A stretch of DNA of 64,000 bases from positions 248,001 to 312,000 of the forward strand of contig NZ_JAERMU010000002.1 in assembly GCF_016756775.1 (NCBI RefSeq), given 5' to 3'. The notes beneath the pieces were generated by a model that searched no databases, was not told the origin of the DNA, and was given only the letters and a program-made list of their open reading frames with translations. Shown in pieces: positions 12,329 through 21,200 of the stretch. The translations under genes and the position numbers were made by a program. Numbering within the stretch: position 1 is the stretch's first letter; each line of letters opens with the position of its first letter. Source of the stretch: Dryocola clanedunensis subsp. sulfonylureivorans. GTDB lineage: Bacteria; Pseudomonadota; Gammaproteobacteria; Enterobacterales; Enterobacteriaceae.

Positions 12329-13105
12329 TTACCAACAAAATAATTTGTCTGCGTTGTAAATCAACGCATTGGCGATCTCTGAGGGAGGTTCAGCACGCAG
12401 TTCGCAGAGCGTTTTAAAAACGTCGGCAACGCGTTCGGGGCGGTTTGGTTGTCCCTGGAAACCGTTAAGGGGCATATCCGGGGCATCTGTTTCCAGCAGC
12501 AGGGATGAGAGTGGCAAACGGGTCATCACATCCCGCGTTTTACCGGCGCGTGGATAGGTAATCGTCCCGCCGACGCCGATGTAATAGCCCAGGTCGATAA
12601 ACCTCTCCGCCTGTTGCAGGCTTCCGGCAAAACCGTGTACCACCCCGGTACGAGGCAGGGCGTGGCGTTTCAGGTGCATGGCGAGTTTGTCGTGGGTACG
12701 ACGTGAATGCAGGATCACCGGTAGATCGTAGTGTTTTGCCAGTTTTAGCTGCGCATCGAGGATCGTTTCCTGCCGGTCGAACAAGGGATCGTCCATATAA
12801 AGATCCAGCCCGATCTCCCCTATCGCCACCAGCTTTTCAGGCTGTTGTTGCAGATGATGTTCAAGCAGCGCAAGTGACGCATCGTTATGTTTAGGGATGA
12901 CAATGGGGTGCAGCCCGATGGCGGCATACAGGGCTGAATGCTGCTTGGCTAACGCCAGCACCGTCGCAAAGCGCTCTGCTTCGATGGCCGGAACGATAAT
13001 TTTCTCCACGCCCGCCTGGTTTGCCAGCTCAATGCTTGCGGCTTCACTGCCGGTGAACGGCGGAAAATCGAAATGACAGTGGGTATCGTAGAACGTCGTC
13101 GTCAC
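12329..13105 (-). CDS. yjjV: TatD-family metal-dependent hydrolase YjjV
   Basis: A 258-residue TIM-barrel hydrolase of the TatD DNase family. Metal ligands are visible in DTHCHFDF near the start, GEIGLD, LPVILHSR, VVHGF and LLLETDAPDMP. Members act as 3'-5' exonucleases or D-aminoacyl-tRNA deacylases; the role of YjjV is not firmly set. Its ATG overlaps the yjjU stop codon by 4 bp, so the two genes are translationally coupled. Confidence 0.93.
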   Translation of the reverse strand: MTTTFYDTHCHFDFPPFTGSEAASIELANQAGVEKIIVPAIEAERFATVLALAKQHSALYAAIGLHPIVIPKHNDASLALLEHHLQQQPEKLVAIGEIGLDLYMDDPLFDRQETILDAQLKLAKHYDLPVILHSRRTHDKLAMHLKRHALPRTGVVHGFAGSLQQAERFIDLGYYIGVGGTITYPRAGKTRDVMTRLPLSSLLLETDAPDMPLNGFQGQPNRPERVADVFKTLCELRAEPPSEIANALIYNADKLFCW

Positions 13106-14175
13106 GCGCTGTCCTCATTGTTAAACGAAGCATCGTTAGCTTCCGCTGCGCCAACGACAGGTTTGATCAGTAGCTCATTGGCTACGGCCGCAGGCGGTAC
13201 CACCAGCGGTCCTGGCGCCACAATGCGTGGGCGGTGGCGTTTAATTGGCGGCGTCTCGGCCAGCAATCTTCCCACCGTTGCAAGGAAATAGCGCCCACAC
13301 ATACGCCCGGTTTTATAGTCGGCGTTCAGCGACGGCAGGCGGCTGCCGAGGGCGATACTCTGCAAAGGTTTCGGCGGATAGATTTCAAAGATGCGCAGCT
13401 TGCCTGGCGGCTTTTCGATAAAACTCTGGATTTCGCGGTAGCTGGCTTCGTGATGATGCACCAGGTTGAGCAGCGGCTGCAGGCTGCTGTCGCCCAGCCA
13501 GCGTTCCATACGTTTAAACCACTGCGGGGTGTAATACATCTGGGAAGGAACTGTGCGGATCACCACCAGCGTATCCGCGCCAAGGCGCACGGCCTCCCGC
13601 ACCGGGATAGCATCGCTTATCCCGCCGTCCTGATAGCTAATGCCATCGATGTCCACGCCCGTACGGTAAAAGCCAGGTATGGCGCTTGAGGCTTTAAGGA
13701 TATTCAGCCAGGTGGCATCTGTCGGCGAGAAGTACCCCGGCGCATAGTCATCGCTGCGGCAGGCGCACATATAAAATTGCCTGCCTGTCTCGAAAAGTTT
13801 GTCCGCGTGGGACATAGACAGAGGAAGTTTGGCCGCTGTCGACTCCACGAGCCAGTCGAGATCGATAAGGTTTCCCCCGCGGACAAAACGCAGCGGGTCG
13901 AAGAAATCGCGGGTCGTGGTAAAGCGGGTGATGACGCGGCGTGCGTAACCGGGCTGGTTACAGACGTAAGCGGATAAATTTTGTGCGCCGGCAGAGGTGC
14001 CGAGGAAAAAATCGAACGGGTTGAATTCTGCGCGCATGAATTCGTCCAGAACCCCGGCGGTGAATATCCCACGCTGTCCGCCACCCTCACAAATGATGGC
14101 AAGCTTGCCGGGACTAAACGGTTTTGACGCAAGCGGCGCAATATTGCCGAGCGTTACGGGTATACGTAGTCCCAC
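13102..14175 (-). CDS. yjjU: patatin-like phospholipase YjjU
   Basis: A 357-residue patatin-fold lipid acyl hydrolase matching E. coli YjjU over its length. The oxyanion-hole loop is CEGGGQRGIFTAG (residues about 29-41), the nucleophile elbow is LGTSAG, and the catalytic aspartate is in YQDGGISDAIP. No signal peptide is apparent, so it probably acts in the cytoplasm or at the inner membrane face. It is the first gene of a yjjU-yjjV pair, and a perfect 26-bp palindrome and REP-like repeats separate it from ytjA. Confidence 0.93.
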   Translation of the reverse strand: MGLRIPVTLGNIAPLASKPFSPGKLAIICEGGGQRGIFTAGVLDEFMRAEFNPFDFFLGTSAGAQNLSAYVCNQPGYARRVITRFTTTRDFFDPLRFVRGGNLIDLDWLVESTAAKLPLSMSHADKLFETGRQFYMCACRSDDYAPGYFSPTDATWLNILKASSAIPGFYRTGVDIDGISYQDGGISDAIPVREAVRLGADTLVVIRTVPSQMYYTPQWFKRMERWLGDSSLQPLLNLVHHHEASYREIQSFIEKPPGKLRIFEIYPPKPLQSIALGSRLPSLNADYKTGRMCGRYFLATVGRLLAETPPIKRHRPRIVAPGPLVVPPAAVANELLIKPVVGAAEANDASFNNEDSA

Positions 14176-14200
14176 CCTGCTTCCTAATTTTGTTTTTATT

Positions 14201-14275
14201 GGTGGATGGCACTTCGTTTATCCACCCTACGCACTCAGAGCATTGTAGGTTGGATAAGCGTCAGCGTCATCCGAC
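14201..14275. repeat. REP-like pair between yjjU and ytjA
   Basis: GGTGGAT...ATCCACC palindrome at 14201-14227 and a second REP unit (GTAGGTTGGATAAGCG... ATCCGAC) at 14245-14275. The arrangement resembles a small BIME upstream of yjjU. Confidence 0.65.
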
Positions 14276-14289
14276 AACCCACAAAATGC

Positions 14290-14315
14290 GAGAGCCAGTC
14301 AATTGACTGGCTCTC
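14290..14315. terminator. perfect 26-bp palindrome after ytjA
   Basis: GAGAGCCAGTCAA followed at once by its exact reverse complement. It lies 28 bp past the ytjA stop codon. It has no T run on the minus strand, so it may be a processing or stability hairpin instead of a strict terminator. Confidence 0.5.
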
Positions 14316-14342
14316 TGGTCGGTCTCTAACTGTTATAGCACG

Positions 14343-14504
14343 CTATGGACGTCTACGGCCCATAAACAGGCTGACCAGGAACAGAATAATACCTACCACG
14401 AAGACGATTTTTGCAGCACCTGCTGCGGTACCAGCAAGGCCACCAAAGCCCAACGCTGCTGCAATCAACGCGATAACCAGAAAAATAATGCCCCAACGAA
14501 ACAT
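14343..14504 (-). CDS. ytjA: small membrane protein YtjA (DUF1328)
   Basis: A 53-residue hydrophobic peptide, [20 protein letters not shown] at the start and GRRRP at the end, the same as E. coli YtjA. Two membrane segments (about 4-22 and 29-47) are joined by a glycine/alanine-rich turn. Function is unknown; it belongs to the DUF1328 family and is stress-associated in relatives. The ATG has GGAG upstream. It sits downstream of osmY on the same strand. Confidence 0.92.
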   Translation of the reverse strand: MFRWGIIFLVIALIAAALGFGGLAGTAAGAAKIVFVVGIILFLVSLFMGRRRP

Positions 14505-14646
14505 AAGCCTCTCCTTAAACCATAGTGAACTCTAATCGCTTCTTAATGAGTGCCCTTCAGGCTTTCCCACTGGCGATGTATGAGTAGCGGTAGTGCTGAC
14601 TGCTTCCCCCGGACACCCCGAGGGAAAGAGTTTTGCTATGCTGCTA

Positions 14647-15258
14647 TTACTGTACTTTCAGGTCGTTTTTAACGCTTTTAACGCCGTCAACGGCCTTGGC
14701 AATGCTCTCAGCGCGCTCGGACTGAGCGTTAGACTTCACATGGCCTGAAAGCTGAACAACACCATCGGTGGTTTCTACTTTCACGTTACGAGACGGCACG
14801 ATGTCGTCTGCTAACAGTTTAGCTTTGATTTCGCTTGTGGTTGCGGTATCGCCCGCATAACCGCTTACGGATTTGTCTTTGCCATCGCGAACGTGGAGTT
14901 TATCGCTCACGGAAGAGACGCCTTCCACGCCTTTGGCAACGGTAACCGCCTGCTCGGCCTGGGCCTGGCTTTCAACGAAGCCGCTCAGCGTCACCACTTT
15001 CTTATCGGTCTTCACCGAAATATCGGTGCTTTTAATGTTCTCATCGTCAACCAGCGCCGCTTTCACTTTCGCAGTGATGGAGCTGTCGTCCATGAAGTTA
15101 CCGACTTGATTCATAGAGCTATCGATTTTTTTCCCTGCGCTATCAGCTGTAGATTCAGTTTTGTTCATCATGGTGTCTTCCGCAAGGGCCGTGCCGCTTG
15201 CCAGAACCGAGCCCAGAACTACCGCCAGCAGAGTTTTCGAAATCTTAGTCGTAGTCAT
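14647..15258 (-). CDS. osmY: periplasmic chaperone OsmY
   Basis: A 203-residue periplasmic protein with a signal peptide (residues 1-26, cleaved after SGTALA) and two BON domains (about 55-120 and 135-203), each with the hydrophobic [12 protein letters not shown] or [12 protein letters not shown] turn. It is induced by osmotic stress and stationary phase and acts as a periplasmic chaperone, including for outer-membrane proteins and autotransporters. The long leader (about 250 nt) and the sigma-S type -10 at 15524-15534 agree with E. coli osmY. Confidence 0.96.
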   Translation of the reverse strand: MTTTKISKTLLAVVLGSVLASGTALAEDTMMNKTESTADSAGKKIDSSMNQVGNFMDDSSITAKVKAALVDDENIKSTDISVKTDKKVVTLSGFVESQAQAEQAVTVAKGVEGVSSVSDKLHVRDGKDKSVSGYAGDTATTSEIKAKLLADDIVPSRNVKVETTDGVVQLSGHVKSNAQSERAESIAKAVDGVKSVKNDLKVQ

Positions 15259-15523
15259 CGATTTATTCCTGTAAGTTTGCTCAGAATTTGAGCTCTAAGC
15301 CACAACGTGGCAGCTTTGCTGAAAAGGCTTGTTTCACCTAAGCTTGCTCTCAGTCATCGGCTTCATGGATAACCAAACTTTACGGCTACTCGCCCTGTTC
15401 GATATATCGCCTTTCATGAGTTAAAGCAGTTATTAATATCGCGATTACAAATTTACCTTGAAAAACATCCCGTAAAATCTGTTATTTGTGGGACATTTAT
15501 CCATGTAACTTGTCATTACATTG

Positions 15524-15534
15524 TTAAATATAGA
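15524..15534 (-). promoter_or_regulatory. sigma-S type -10 element of osmY
   Basis: TCTATATTTAA on the minus strand fits the extended sigma-S -10 consensus (KCTAYRCTTAA) with one mismatch. It predicts a 5' leader of about 255 nt, similar to that known for osmY. Confidence 0.6.
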
Positions 15535-15676
15535 TCACTATCGCAAAATTGCATGTCTGAACGGTTGAAAAAGCGGCAAACGAAGGAGAAAGCGGGGTAA
15601 TTAAGAGTATTCCGTAAGGGGTTAATAAGACTGGAAAAGTAGCGGGACGCGGCGGCTGCCGCGCCCTGCGCGGGGA

Positions 15677-17266
15677 TCAGTGCTCGCGAGTTTTGCGGAA
15701 CACAACTTCCGGGTAACGGTCCTGCGTCAGATTGAGGTTGACCATCGTCGGCGCGATATACGCCAGATTATCACCACCATCCAGCGCCAGCTGCATTTCG
15801 TTCTTACGTTTGAATTCTTCAAACTTCTTCACGTCGCTGCTTTCGACCCAGCGAGCGGTAGAAACGTTTACAGATTCGTAAATCGCCTCAACGTTGTATT
15901 CACTCTTAAGACGAGCCACAACCACGTCGAACTGCAGCACGCCCACCGCGCCAACGATCAGATCGTTATTGGCGATTGGGCGGAAGACCTGCACCGCGCC
16001 CTCTTCTGAAAGCTGAACCAGGCCCTTAAGCAGCTGCTTCTGTTTCAAAGGATCGCGCAGACGGATACGGCGGAACAGTTCAGGGGCGAAGTTCGGAATA
16101 CCGGTGAACTTCATCATCTCGCCCTGGGTGAAGGTATCGCCAATCTGGATGGTGCCGTGGTTATGCAGGCCGATAATATCGCCCGGGTACGCCTCTTCAA
16201 CGTGGGAGCGATCGCCCGCCATAAAGGTCAGCGCGTCGGAGATAACTACGTCTTTACCGGTACGAACCTGGCGCAGCTTCATGCCCTTTTCGTATTTGCC
16301 GGACACCACGCGCATAAACGCCACGCGGTCGCGGTGTTTCGGGTCCATGTTGGCCTGAATTTTAAAGACAAAGCCGGAGAACTTCTCTTCCGCTGCTTCA
16401 ACTTCGCGGCTGTCGGTCTTGCGCGGCATTGGCGCGGGCGCCCACTCCACCAGGCCATCCAGCATATGGTCCACGCCGAAGTTACCCAGTGCGGTACCGA
16501 AGAAGACTGGGGTCAGCTCACCTTCAAGGAACAGCTCACGATCGAACTCGTGAGAGGCACCCTGCACCAGCTCTAGCTCATCACGCAGCTGCGCGGCCAG
16601 GTCTTCACCCACGGCAGCTTCCAGCTCAGGATTGTTAAGCCCCTTAACAACGCGAACATCCTGGATAGTGTGGCCTTTGCCGGTCTGGTAAAGATAAGTT
16701 TCGTCTTTATAGAGGTGATAAACCCCTTTGAACAGCTTGCCGCAGCCGATAGGCCAGGTGATAGGGGAACAGGCGATTTTCAGCTCGCGCTCCACTTCAT
16801 CCAGCACTTCCATCGGATCGCGGATGTCGCGGTCCAGCTTGTTCATAAAGGTGAGGATTGGCGTGTCGCGCAGGCGGGTAACTTCCATCAGCTTGCGGGT
16901 ACGATCTTCTACACCTTTCGCGGCGTCGATAACCATCAGACAGCAGTCCACCGCCGTCAGGGTACGGTAGGTATCTTCAGAGAAGTCTTCGTGCCCTGGG
17001 GTATCGAGCAGGTTAACCAGGCTGTCGCGGTATGGGAACTGCATCACGGACGTGGTAATGGAGATACCACGCTGCTTTTCCATTTCCATCCAGTCAGATT
17101 TTGCGTGCTGGCTTGAGCCACGGCCCTTAACGGTACCGGCGGTCTGGATTGCCTGTCCGAACAGCAGCACTTTTTCAGTGATGGTCGTTTTACCGGCATC
17201 CGGGTGGGAAATGATCGCAAAGGTGCGGCGTTTCGACACCTCTTGCAGGAAAGGAGACAAAGTCAT
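15677..17266 (-). CDS. prfC: peptide chain release factor 3
   Basis: A 529-residue translational GTPase that removes RF1/RF2 from the ribosome after termination. GTP-binding motifs: G1 SHPDAGKTT (20-28), G2 [10 protein letters not shown]3 DTPGHEDF, G4 NKLDRD. Domains 2 and 3 follow, ending in [22 protein letters not shown]. Full length and highly conserved. It is transcribed alone, downstream of yjjG, from which a repeated double-hairpin element separates it. Confidence 0.98.
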   Translation of the reverse strand: MTLSPFLQEVSKRRTFAIISHPDAGKTTITEKVLLFGQAIQTAGTVKGRGSSQHAKSDWMEMEKQRGISITTSVMQFPYRDSLVNLLDTPGHEDFSEDTYRTLTAVDCCLMVIDAAKGVEDRTRKLMEVTRLRDTPILTFMNKLDRDIRDPMEVLDEVERELKIACSPITWPIGCGKLFKGVYHLYKDETYLYQTGKGHTIQDVRVVKGLNNPELEAAVGEDLAAQLRDELELVQGASHEFDRELFLEGELTPVFFGTALGNFGVDHMLDGLVEWAPAPMPRKTDSREVEAAEEKFSGFVFKIQANMDPKHRDRVAFMRVVSGKYEKGMKLRQVRTGKDVVISDALTFMAGDRSHVEEAYPGDIIGLHNHGTIQIGDTFTQGEMMKFTGIPNFAPELFRRIRLRDPLKQKQLLKGLVQLSEEGAVQVFRPIANNDLIVGAVGVLQFDVVVARLKSEYNVEAIYESVNVSTARWVESSDVKKFEEFKRKNEMQLALDGGDNLAYIAPTMVNLNLTQDRYPEVVFRKTREH

Positions 17267-17409
17267 AATTGTATCTTCTGTGAATGCGCGCGGCGCGGGG
17301 CCACGCGACGAATGAACGTTTTCTGGCGGCTATTTTACCCATCAGTGTGGGTTTAACAATCAACAATCATCCGCAGGATGACAAACTTTATGCGATTGTG
17401 AACTGAATA

Positions 17410-17502
17410 AAGCTCACCGGAATATTAACAAGGAAAATCAATTAATTGATTTTCGGCTGCTTACCGACAAAGAAGGGGAAACCACGTTTTTCCCTTCTTT
17501 GT
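17410..17502 (-). repeat. double-hairpin 3' repeat element, copy at yjjG
   Basis: Read on the minus strand, 13 bp past the yjjG stop: hairpin 1 at 17467-17502 (ACAAAGAAGG / CCTTCTTTGT arms), then GTAAGCAG, then hairpin 2 at 17433-17454 (GAAAATCAAT / ATTGATTTTC), then CCTTGTTAATATTCCGGTGA. The same order and orientation recur after the deacylase gene at 25.6 kb. Hairpin 1 probably also terminates yjjG transcription. Confidence 0.75.
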
Positions 17503-17514
17503 TAATATTCTCAA

Positions 17515-18192
17515 TCATGGCTTACACAACAGTTGCTCCAGTTCACTTAGAGAGGATACCTGCCATGTGGGGTGAATCCCCTCTGGCAGAGCGCGCCCAT
17601 GGGCGTTTAGCCAGCAGGTTGCAATGCCTGCGTTGTTGCCGCCCAGAATGTCTGATTCGGCGGTGTCCCCCACCATCATCACGCGGTCGCGCGGCGGGTT
17701 GCCCATCTGCTCAAAAGCATAATCGAAGATGCGGGGATCCGGCTTGGCGACGCCAACCTGTTCGGAGATAACCAGCAGGTCGAAAGCATCGCGCAGGCCG
17801 GTACGCTCAAGGCGGATTTGCTGCAGCGCCGTGAAGCCGTTGGTGATAATGCCGATCTTCGTTTTGCCTTTCAGCGCGTTGAGCAAAGAGACCGCACCCG
17901 GCAGCGGGGTACAAATCTCGGCCATGGCATTCAGAAATGCGGCGTTCAAATCACCTGCCGGCACATTCAGTCTTTCCGACCAGCTCTGAAAACGCTGATG
18001 TTGCAGATGTAAGGCAGTGATGGCACCGTTCTGGTAATCCACCCACAAAGGTTTATTCACTGCCTGGTAATCCTGGAAATCTTCAGCGGTGAACGTCACG
18101 CTGTAGTCGAGAAACATCCGCTGTAAGCCGCCGAAAGCGTCAAAGGTAAACAGCGTTTCGTCGGCATCAAATAAAATCCAGTCCCAGTTCAT
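17515..18192 (-). CDS. yjjG: nucleotidase YjjG (HAD superfamily)
   Basis: A 225-residue HAD-fold 5'-nucleotidase acting on pyrimidine nucleoside monophosphates, including non-canonical ones ('house-cleaning'). HAD motifs: FDADETLF (motif I, nucleophile Asp), ITNGF (II), K in [11 protein letters not shown] (III) and [12 protein letters not shown] (IV). The frame also offers a GTG two codons upstream; the ATG at 18192 is preferred because it matches the E. coli N-terminus (M-x-WDWI) and lies 7 nt after AAGG. Confidence 0.95.
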   Translation of the reverse strand: MNWDWILFDADETLFTFDAFGGLQRMFLDYSVTFTAEDFQDYQAVNKPLWVDYQNGAITALHLQHQRFQSWSERLNVPAGDLNAAFLNAMAEICTPLPGAVSLLNALKGKTKIGIITNGFTALQQIRLERTGLRDAFDLLVISEQVGVAKPDPRIFDYAFEQMGNPPRDRVMMVGDTAESDILGGNNAGIATCWLNAHGRALPEGIHPTWQVSSLSELEQLLCKP

Positions 18193-18213
18193 CAACACAC
18201 CTTTCTTATCGTT

Positions 18214-18657
18214 TCAACCAAGCGGTAACGCCATGATAATCGCGTCTTCCCTGCCCTCTTTTGTCGGGTAATAGTTGCGGCGAATCGTCGCTTCGTTGAA
18301 GCCAAGACTCTCGTAGAGCGCAATGGCTGCGGCATTCGAGGCGCGCACTTCAAGCCACAGGGTAAAGACATCTTTTGCTTCCAGCTCGCGGATTAAATGT
18401 TCCAGCAGCTGGCGGCCTAATCCTCTGCGCTGCCAGGCGGGATCGACCGCGATATTAAACAACGTCGCTTCATCGAGGACGACCTGGGTGACGGCAAACG
18501 CCGCCATGTTGCCGTCGACATCGAGCCGCAAATTGAAATAGCGCTCGCCCTGGTTGCTGGCGAAGGTCTTTTCACTCCACGGGAAAGCATGGCTGCGCTG
18601 TTCGATAACGTACGCCGCCGGCAAATCATCCGGCGTCAGGGAAGAAATCATGTTCAT
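18214..18657 (-). CDS. rimI: ribosomal protein S18 N-acetyltransferase RimI
   Basis: A 147-residue GNAT acetyltransferase that acetylates the N-terminal alanine of ribosomal protein S18. The acetyl-CoA loop is RRGLGRQLL, followed by LWLEVRASNAAAIALYESLGF, both diagnostic. The ATG at 18657 gives MNMISSL, aligned with E. coli MNTISSL; the open frame runs 14 codons further but only within holD. It overlaps the 3' end of holD by 32 bp in a different frame, a coupling also seen in E. coli. Confidence 0.96.
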   Translation of the reverse strand: MNMISSLTPDDLPAAYVIEQRSHAFPWSEKTFASNQGERYFNLRLDVDGNMAAFAVTQVVLDEATLFNIAVDPAWQRRGLGRQLLEHLIRELEAKDVFTLWLEVRASNAAAIALYESLGFNEATIRRNYYPTKEGREDAIIMALPLG

Positions 18658-19039
18658 GTTTGCAAATTTGCTGCCACAGCGCCCGTCGGGCGGTGCCATT
18701 ATGATAAAGCTCGTTTAAGGCAGGCGTCGTCAACTGCACGCCGGGAAGAGAAAGCGGTGCCTCGACACCCAGACGCCAGCTGTGGCAGGGCAAGTCTGCG
18801 GGCAACATTGCCGCACGTTCCGGCGTGAGCTGCATGACCTGTGCAGGCAGCAGTGCCAACGCGCGCAGTACGTCGCCGACCAGCGGATCGCTGAGAGCCG
18901 GAAGGTCTTCGGCCACCATCACCAGCCGGGTATTCGCCTGCAGCGAGACGGCAATTTCGCCCTGCAACACCAACGGTCGCCGCAGCTCCCACTGGGTGAT
19001 GCCCAGTTGCTGTAACAGCCAGTCGCGTCGCGAAGTCAT
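18626..19039 (-). CDS. holD: DNA polymerase III psi subunit
   Basis: A 137-residue psi subunit of the clamp-loader complex; it binds chi (HolC) and links the loader to SSB. The MTSRRDW start and WELRRP, ARRALWQQIC and EHDFFP segments match E. coli HolD. The frame extends 8 codons upstream, but the ATG at 19039 gives the E. coli length and N-terminus. It is the first gene of holD-rimI-yjjG, divergent from rsmC. Confidence 0.95.
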   Translation of the reverse strand: MTSRRDWLLQQLGITQWELRRPLVLQGEIAVSLQANTRLVMVAEDLPALSDPLVGDVLRALALLPAQVMQLTPERAAMLPADLPCHSWRLGVEAPLSLPGVQLTTPALNELYHNGTARRALWQQICKHEHDFFPDAG

Positions 19040-19146
19040 AGCGAAACCTTTTGAGAGTGCCAATTGGGGCGCAAATATAGCAAATACATCGAATGTGCGC
19101 CATTAAACCTCTATAATCCTGGATCTGATTTTCCAGGAGTAATTTG

Positions 19147-20184
19147 ATGACTGCGTTAACCCCGGCAAGCGAAGTGCTGCTGCGCCACAGCGATGATTTT
19201 ACCGAAAGCCGCGTCCTGTTTGCCGGTGATCTTCAAGACGATCTACCCGCCCGTTTCGACACCGCGGAAAGCCGCGCTCATACCCAACAGTTCCACCACT
19301 GGCAGGTGCTCAGCGCCCAGATGGGTGAAAATGCACAGTACGGACTTGTTGCGGGAGCCGACATCGTCGGTGACTGTAATACGCTGATTTACTACTGGCC
19401 GAAGAACAAGCCGGAAGCGCAATTCCAGCTGATGAACATTCTCTCCCTGATGCCGGTTGGCTGTGACGTATTCGTTGTGGGTGAAAACCGCAGCGGCGTG
19501 CGGAGTGCGGAACAAATCCTTGAAGACTATTGCCCGCTGACCAAAATCGACAGCGCGCGCCGCTGCGGTCTGTACCATGGTCGCCTCGAAACGCAACCTA
19601 AGTTTGACCAACAGGCGTGGTGGGATGAGTACGATCACGAAGGCATGACGGTGAAAACCCTGCCGGGCGTGTTCAGCCGCGATGGCCTGGACACCGGCAG
19701 CAAGCTGCTGCTCTCCACCCTGACCGCGCATACCAAAGGTAAAGTGCTGGATGTCGGCTGCGGCGCGGGCGTGCTGGCGATGACGCTGAAGAGCCACTCT
19801 CCGAAAGTTCGTCTGACGCTTTGTGATGTCAGCGCTACGGCAGTGGAAGCCAGCCGCGCAACGCTTGCCGCAAACGACATCGAAGGTGAGGTGATCGCCA
19901 GCAACGTCTATTCAGAAATCAATGGCCGTTTCGACATGATTATCTCCAACCCACCGTTCCACGATGGCATGCAGACCAGCCTGGATGCGGCCCACCAGCT
20001 GATCCGCGGGGCGGCTCGTCATCTGAACATGGGCGGCGAACTCCGCATCGTTGCCAACGCCTTCCTGGCCTACCCGAACGTGCTGGACGAAGTGTTTGGC
20101 AGCCATGAGGTCATCGCACAAACAGGTCGTTTTAAAGTTTACCGTGCCGTACTGGCCCGTGCAGCCAAGGCGAAGAAGCGCTAA
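19147..20184 (+). CDS. rsmC: 16S rRNA (guanine-1207-N2)-methyltransferase RsmC
   Basis: A 345-residue enzyme methylating G1207 of 16S rRNA. The N-terminal half is a degenerate methyltransferase domain that aids folding and RNA binding. The C-terminal half holds the AdoMet loop [12 protein letters not shown] (near 200) and the catalytic [10 protein letters not shown]. The ATG at 19147 follows CAGGAG; a TTG codon directly before it is ignored. It is divergent from holD and precedes the leucine tRNA cluster. Confidence 0.97.
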   Translation: MTALTPASEVLLRHSDDFTESRVLFAGDLQDDLPARFDTAESRAHTQQFHHWQVLSAQMGENAQYGLVAGADIVGDCNTLIYYWPKNKPEAQFQLMNILSLMPVGCDVFVVGENRSGVRSAEQILEDYCPLTKIDSARRCGLYHGRLETQPKFDQQAWWDEYDHEGMTVKTLPGVFSRDGLDTGSKLLLSTLTAHTKGKVLDVGCGAGVLAMTLKSHSPKVRLTLCDVSATAVEASRATLAANDIEGEVIASNVYSEINGRFDMIISNPPFHDGMQTSLDAAHQLIRGAARHLNMGGELRIVANAFLAYPNVLDEVFGSHEVIAQTGRFKVYRAVLARAAKAKKR

Positions 20185-20305
20185 ACACGCCCCAGCGCCG
20201 CTTTTTGCAGCAATTGCGAAAGCGGTGCCAAATTAACTGTTGACGAAGCTCAGAAAACATCTAGAATGCGCCTCCGTGGTTGTGATACTTCGGTATTACA
20301 GGTAT

Positions 20306-20392
20306 GCGAAGGTGGCGGAATTGGTAGACGCGCTAGCTTCAGGTGTTAGTGTTCTTACGGACGTGAGGGTTCAAGTCCCTCTCTTCGCACCA
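20306..20392 (+). tRNA. leuQ: tRNA-Leu (CAG), first copy
   Basis: An 87-nt tRNA with CCA encoded. Acceptor GCGAAGG pairs with the 3' TCTTCGC (one G-U), the anticodon loop is CTTCAGGTG with anticodon CAG, and a long class II variable arm is present. GGTTCAAGTCC forms the T-arm. First of three tandem copies after rsmC; the gene letter follows E. coli order and is nominal. Confidence 0.97.
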
Positions 20393-20424
20393 CCAACAAC
20401 CACGCAAGATATCGTTCGCACTGC

Positions 20425-20511
20425 GCGAAGGTGGCGGAATTGGTAGACGCGCTAGCTTCAGGTGTTAGTGTTCTTACGGACGTGAGGGTTCAAGTCCCTC
20501 TCTTCGCACCA
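20425..20511 (+). tRNA. leuP: tRNA-Leu (CAG), second copy
   Basis: An 87-nt copy identical in sequence to the first, 32 bp downstream of it. Anticodon CAG, encoded CCA. Presumably co-transcribed with its neighbours and processed from a common precursor. Confidence 0.97.
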
Positions 20512-20557
20512 TGCGAAGGCGATATCTGACCTTTAAGCGCAAGCTTAGAAAAACTGT

Positions 20558-20644
20558 GCGAAGGTGGCGGAATTGGTAGACGCGCTAGCTTCAGGTGTTA
20601 GTGTCCTAACGGACGTGAGGGTTCAAGTCCCTCTCTTCGCACCA
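20558..20644 (+). tRNA. leuV: tRNA-Leu (CAG), third copy
   Basis: An 87-nt copy 46 bp after the second. It differs from the other two only in the variable arm (GTCCTAACGGAC instead of GTTCTTACGGAC), which makes that stem fully Watson-Crick paired. Anticodon CAG. Confidence 0.97.
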
Positions 20645-20713
20645 CTTTCTGGTTGTTTCCCAGAAGTGATCCAGTAAGTCCTCAGTTGTTTTCTGCATGC
20701 TTTCACCTCGTTT

Positions 20714-20950
20714 TTATTTCATTCCAAAATTCATGATGACCAACGCAAGCCCGCTGGCGAACGCAATGCCCGATGGCAGCAGCACGTAATGGCGCAGCCG
20801 CTTGTGATAGAGCATGACGCTTGACGCAAGCAGGCCAATGACTACCAGCATCCGCCACTGGCTGAACGACAGATCCATCCACACCAGCGCGGCGACAATC
20901 AAACCCGGCACGATCATCCCCCAGGCGCTTTCCAGCTGTCGATGCAACAT
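20714..20950 (-). CDS. yjjZ: DUF1435 small membrane protein YjjZ
   Basis: A 78-residue protein with three hydrophobic segments (about 10-27, 32-48 and 55-74) and a basic HKRLRHY linker. It corresponds in position and character to E. coli YjjZ (DUF1435), between leuQPV and fhuF. Function is unknown. A strong Fur-type box lies 20 bp upstream of its start, so it is probably iron-repressed. Confidence 0.8.
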   Translation of the reverse strand: MLHRQLESAWGMIVPGLIVAALVWMDLSFSQWRMLVVIGLLASSVMLYHKRLRHYVLLPSGIAFASGLALVIMNFGMK

Positions 20951-20969
20951 ATGGGCTATCTCATCAATT

Positions 20970-20988
20970 GGTAATGATAACCAATATC
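20970..20988 (-). promoter_or_regulatory. Fur box upstream of yjjZ
   Basis: GGTAATGATAACCAATATC matches the 19-bp Fur consensus GATAATGATAATCATTATC at 16 positions. It lies 20 bp before the yjjZ start codon and about 210 bp before the divergent diguanylate cyclase gene. Confidence 0.75.
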
Positions 20989-21200
20989 ATATGATAAGCT
21001 TTCTCATTTGTCAGCATATTGACCGCTGACGGCTGCATTTCATCAGATGACATACATTCATGAAGGTGATAGATTGAGCAATAACGTTAAGAAAATTCAC
21101 TAATCAATAACAACTGACGTTACTTCGTTATCCGCAAAAATAACTTTTATCTATCACGCAGTGACAACCCCGACATCTGGGCGAAAGAATCTAATTATCT

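Noticed and set aside
20306-20644. tRNA-Leu cluster as an integration site of a mobile element
   Set aside because: All three tRNAs are complete, no integrase gene or 3' partial tRNA repeat follows, and the neighbours are the normal core genes.
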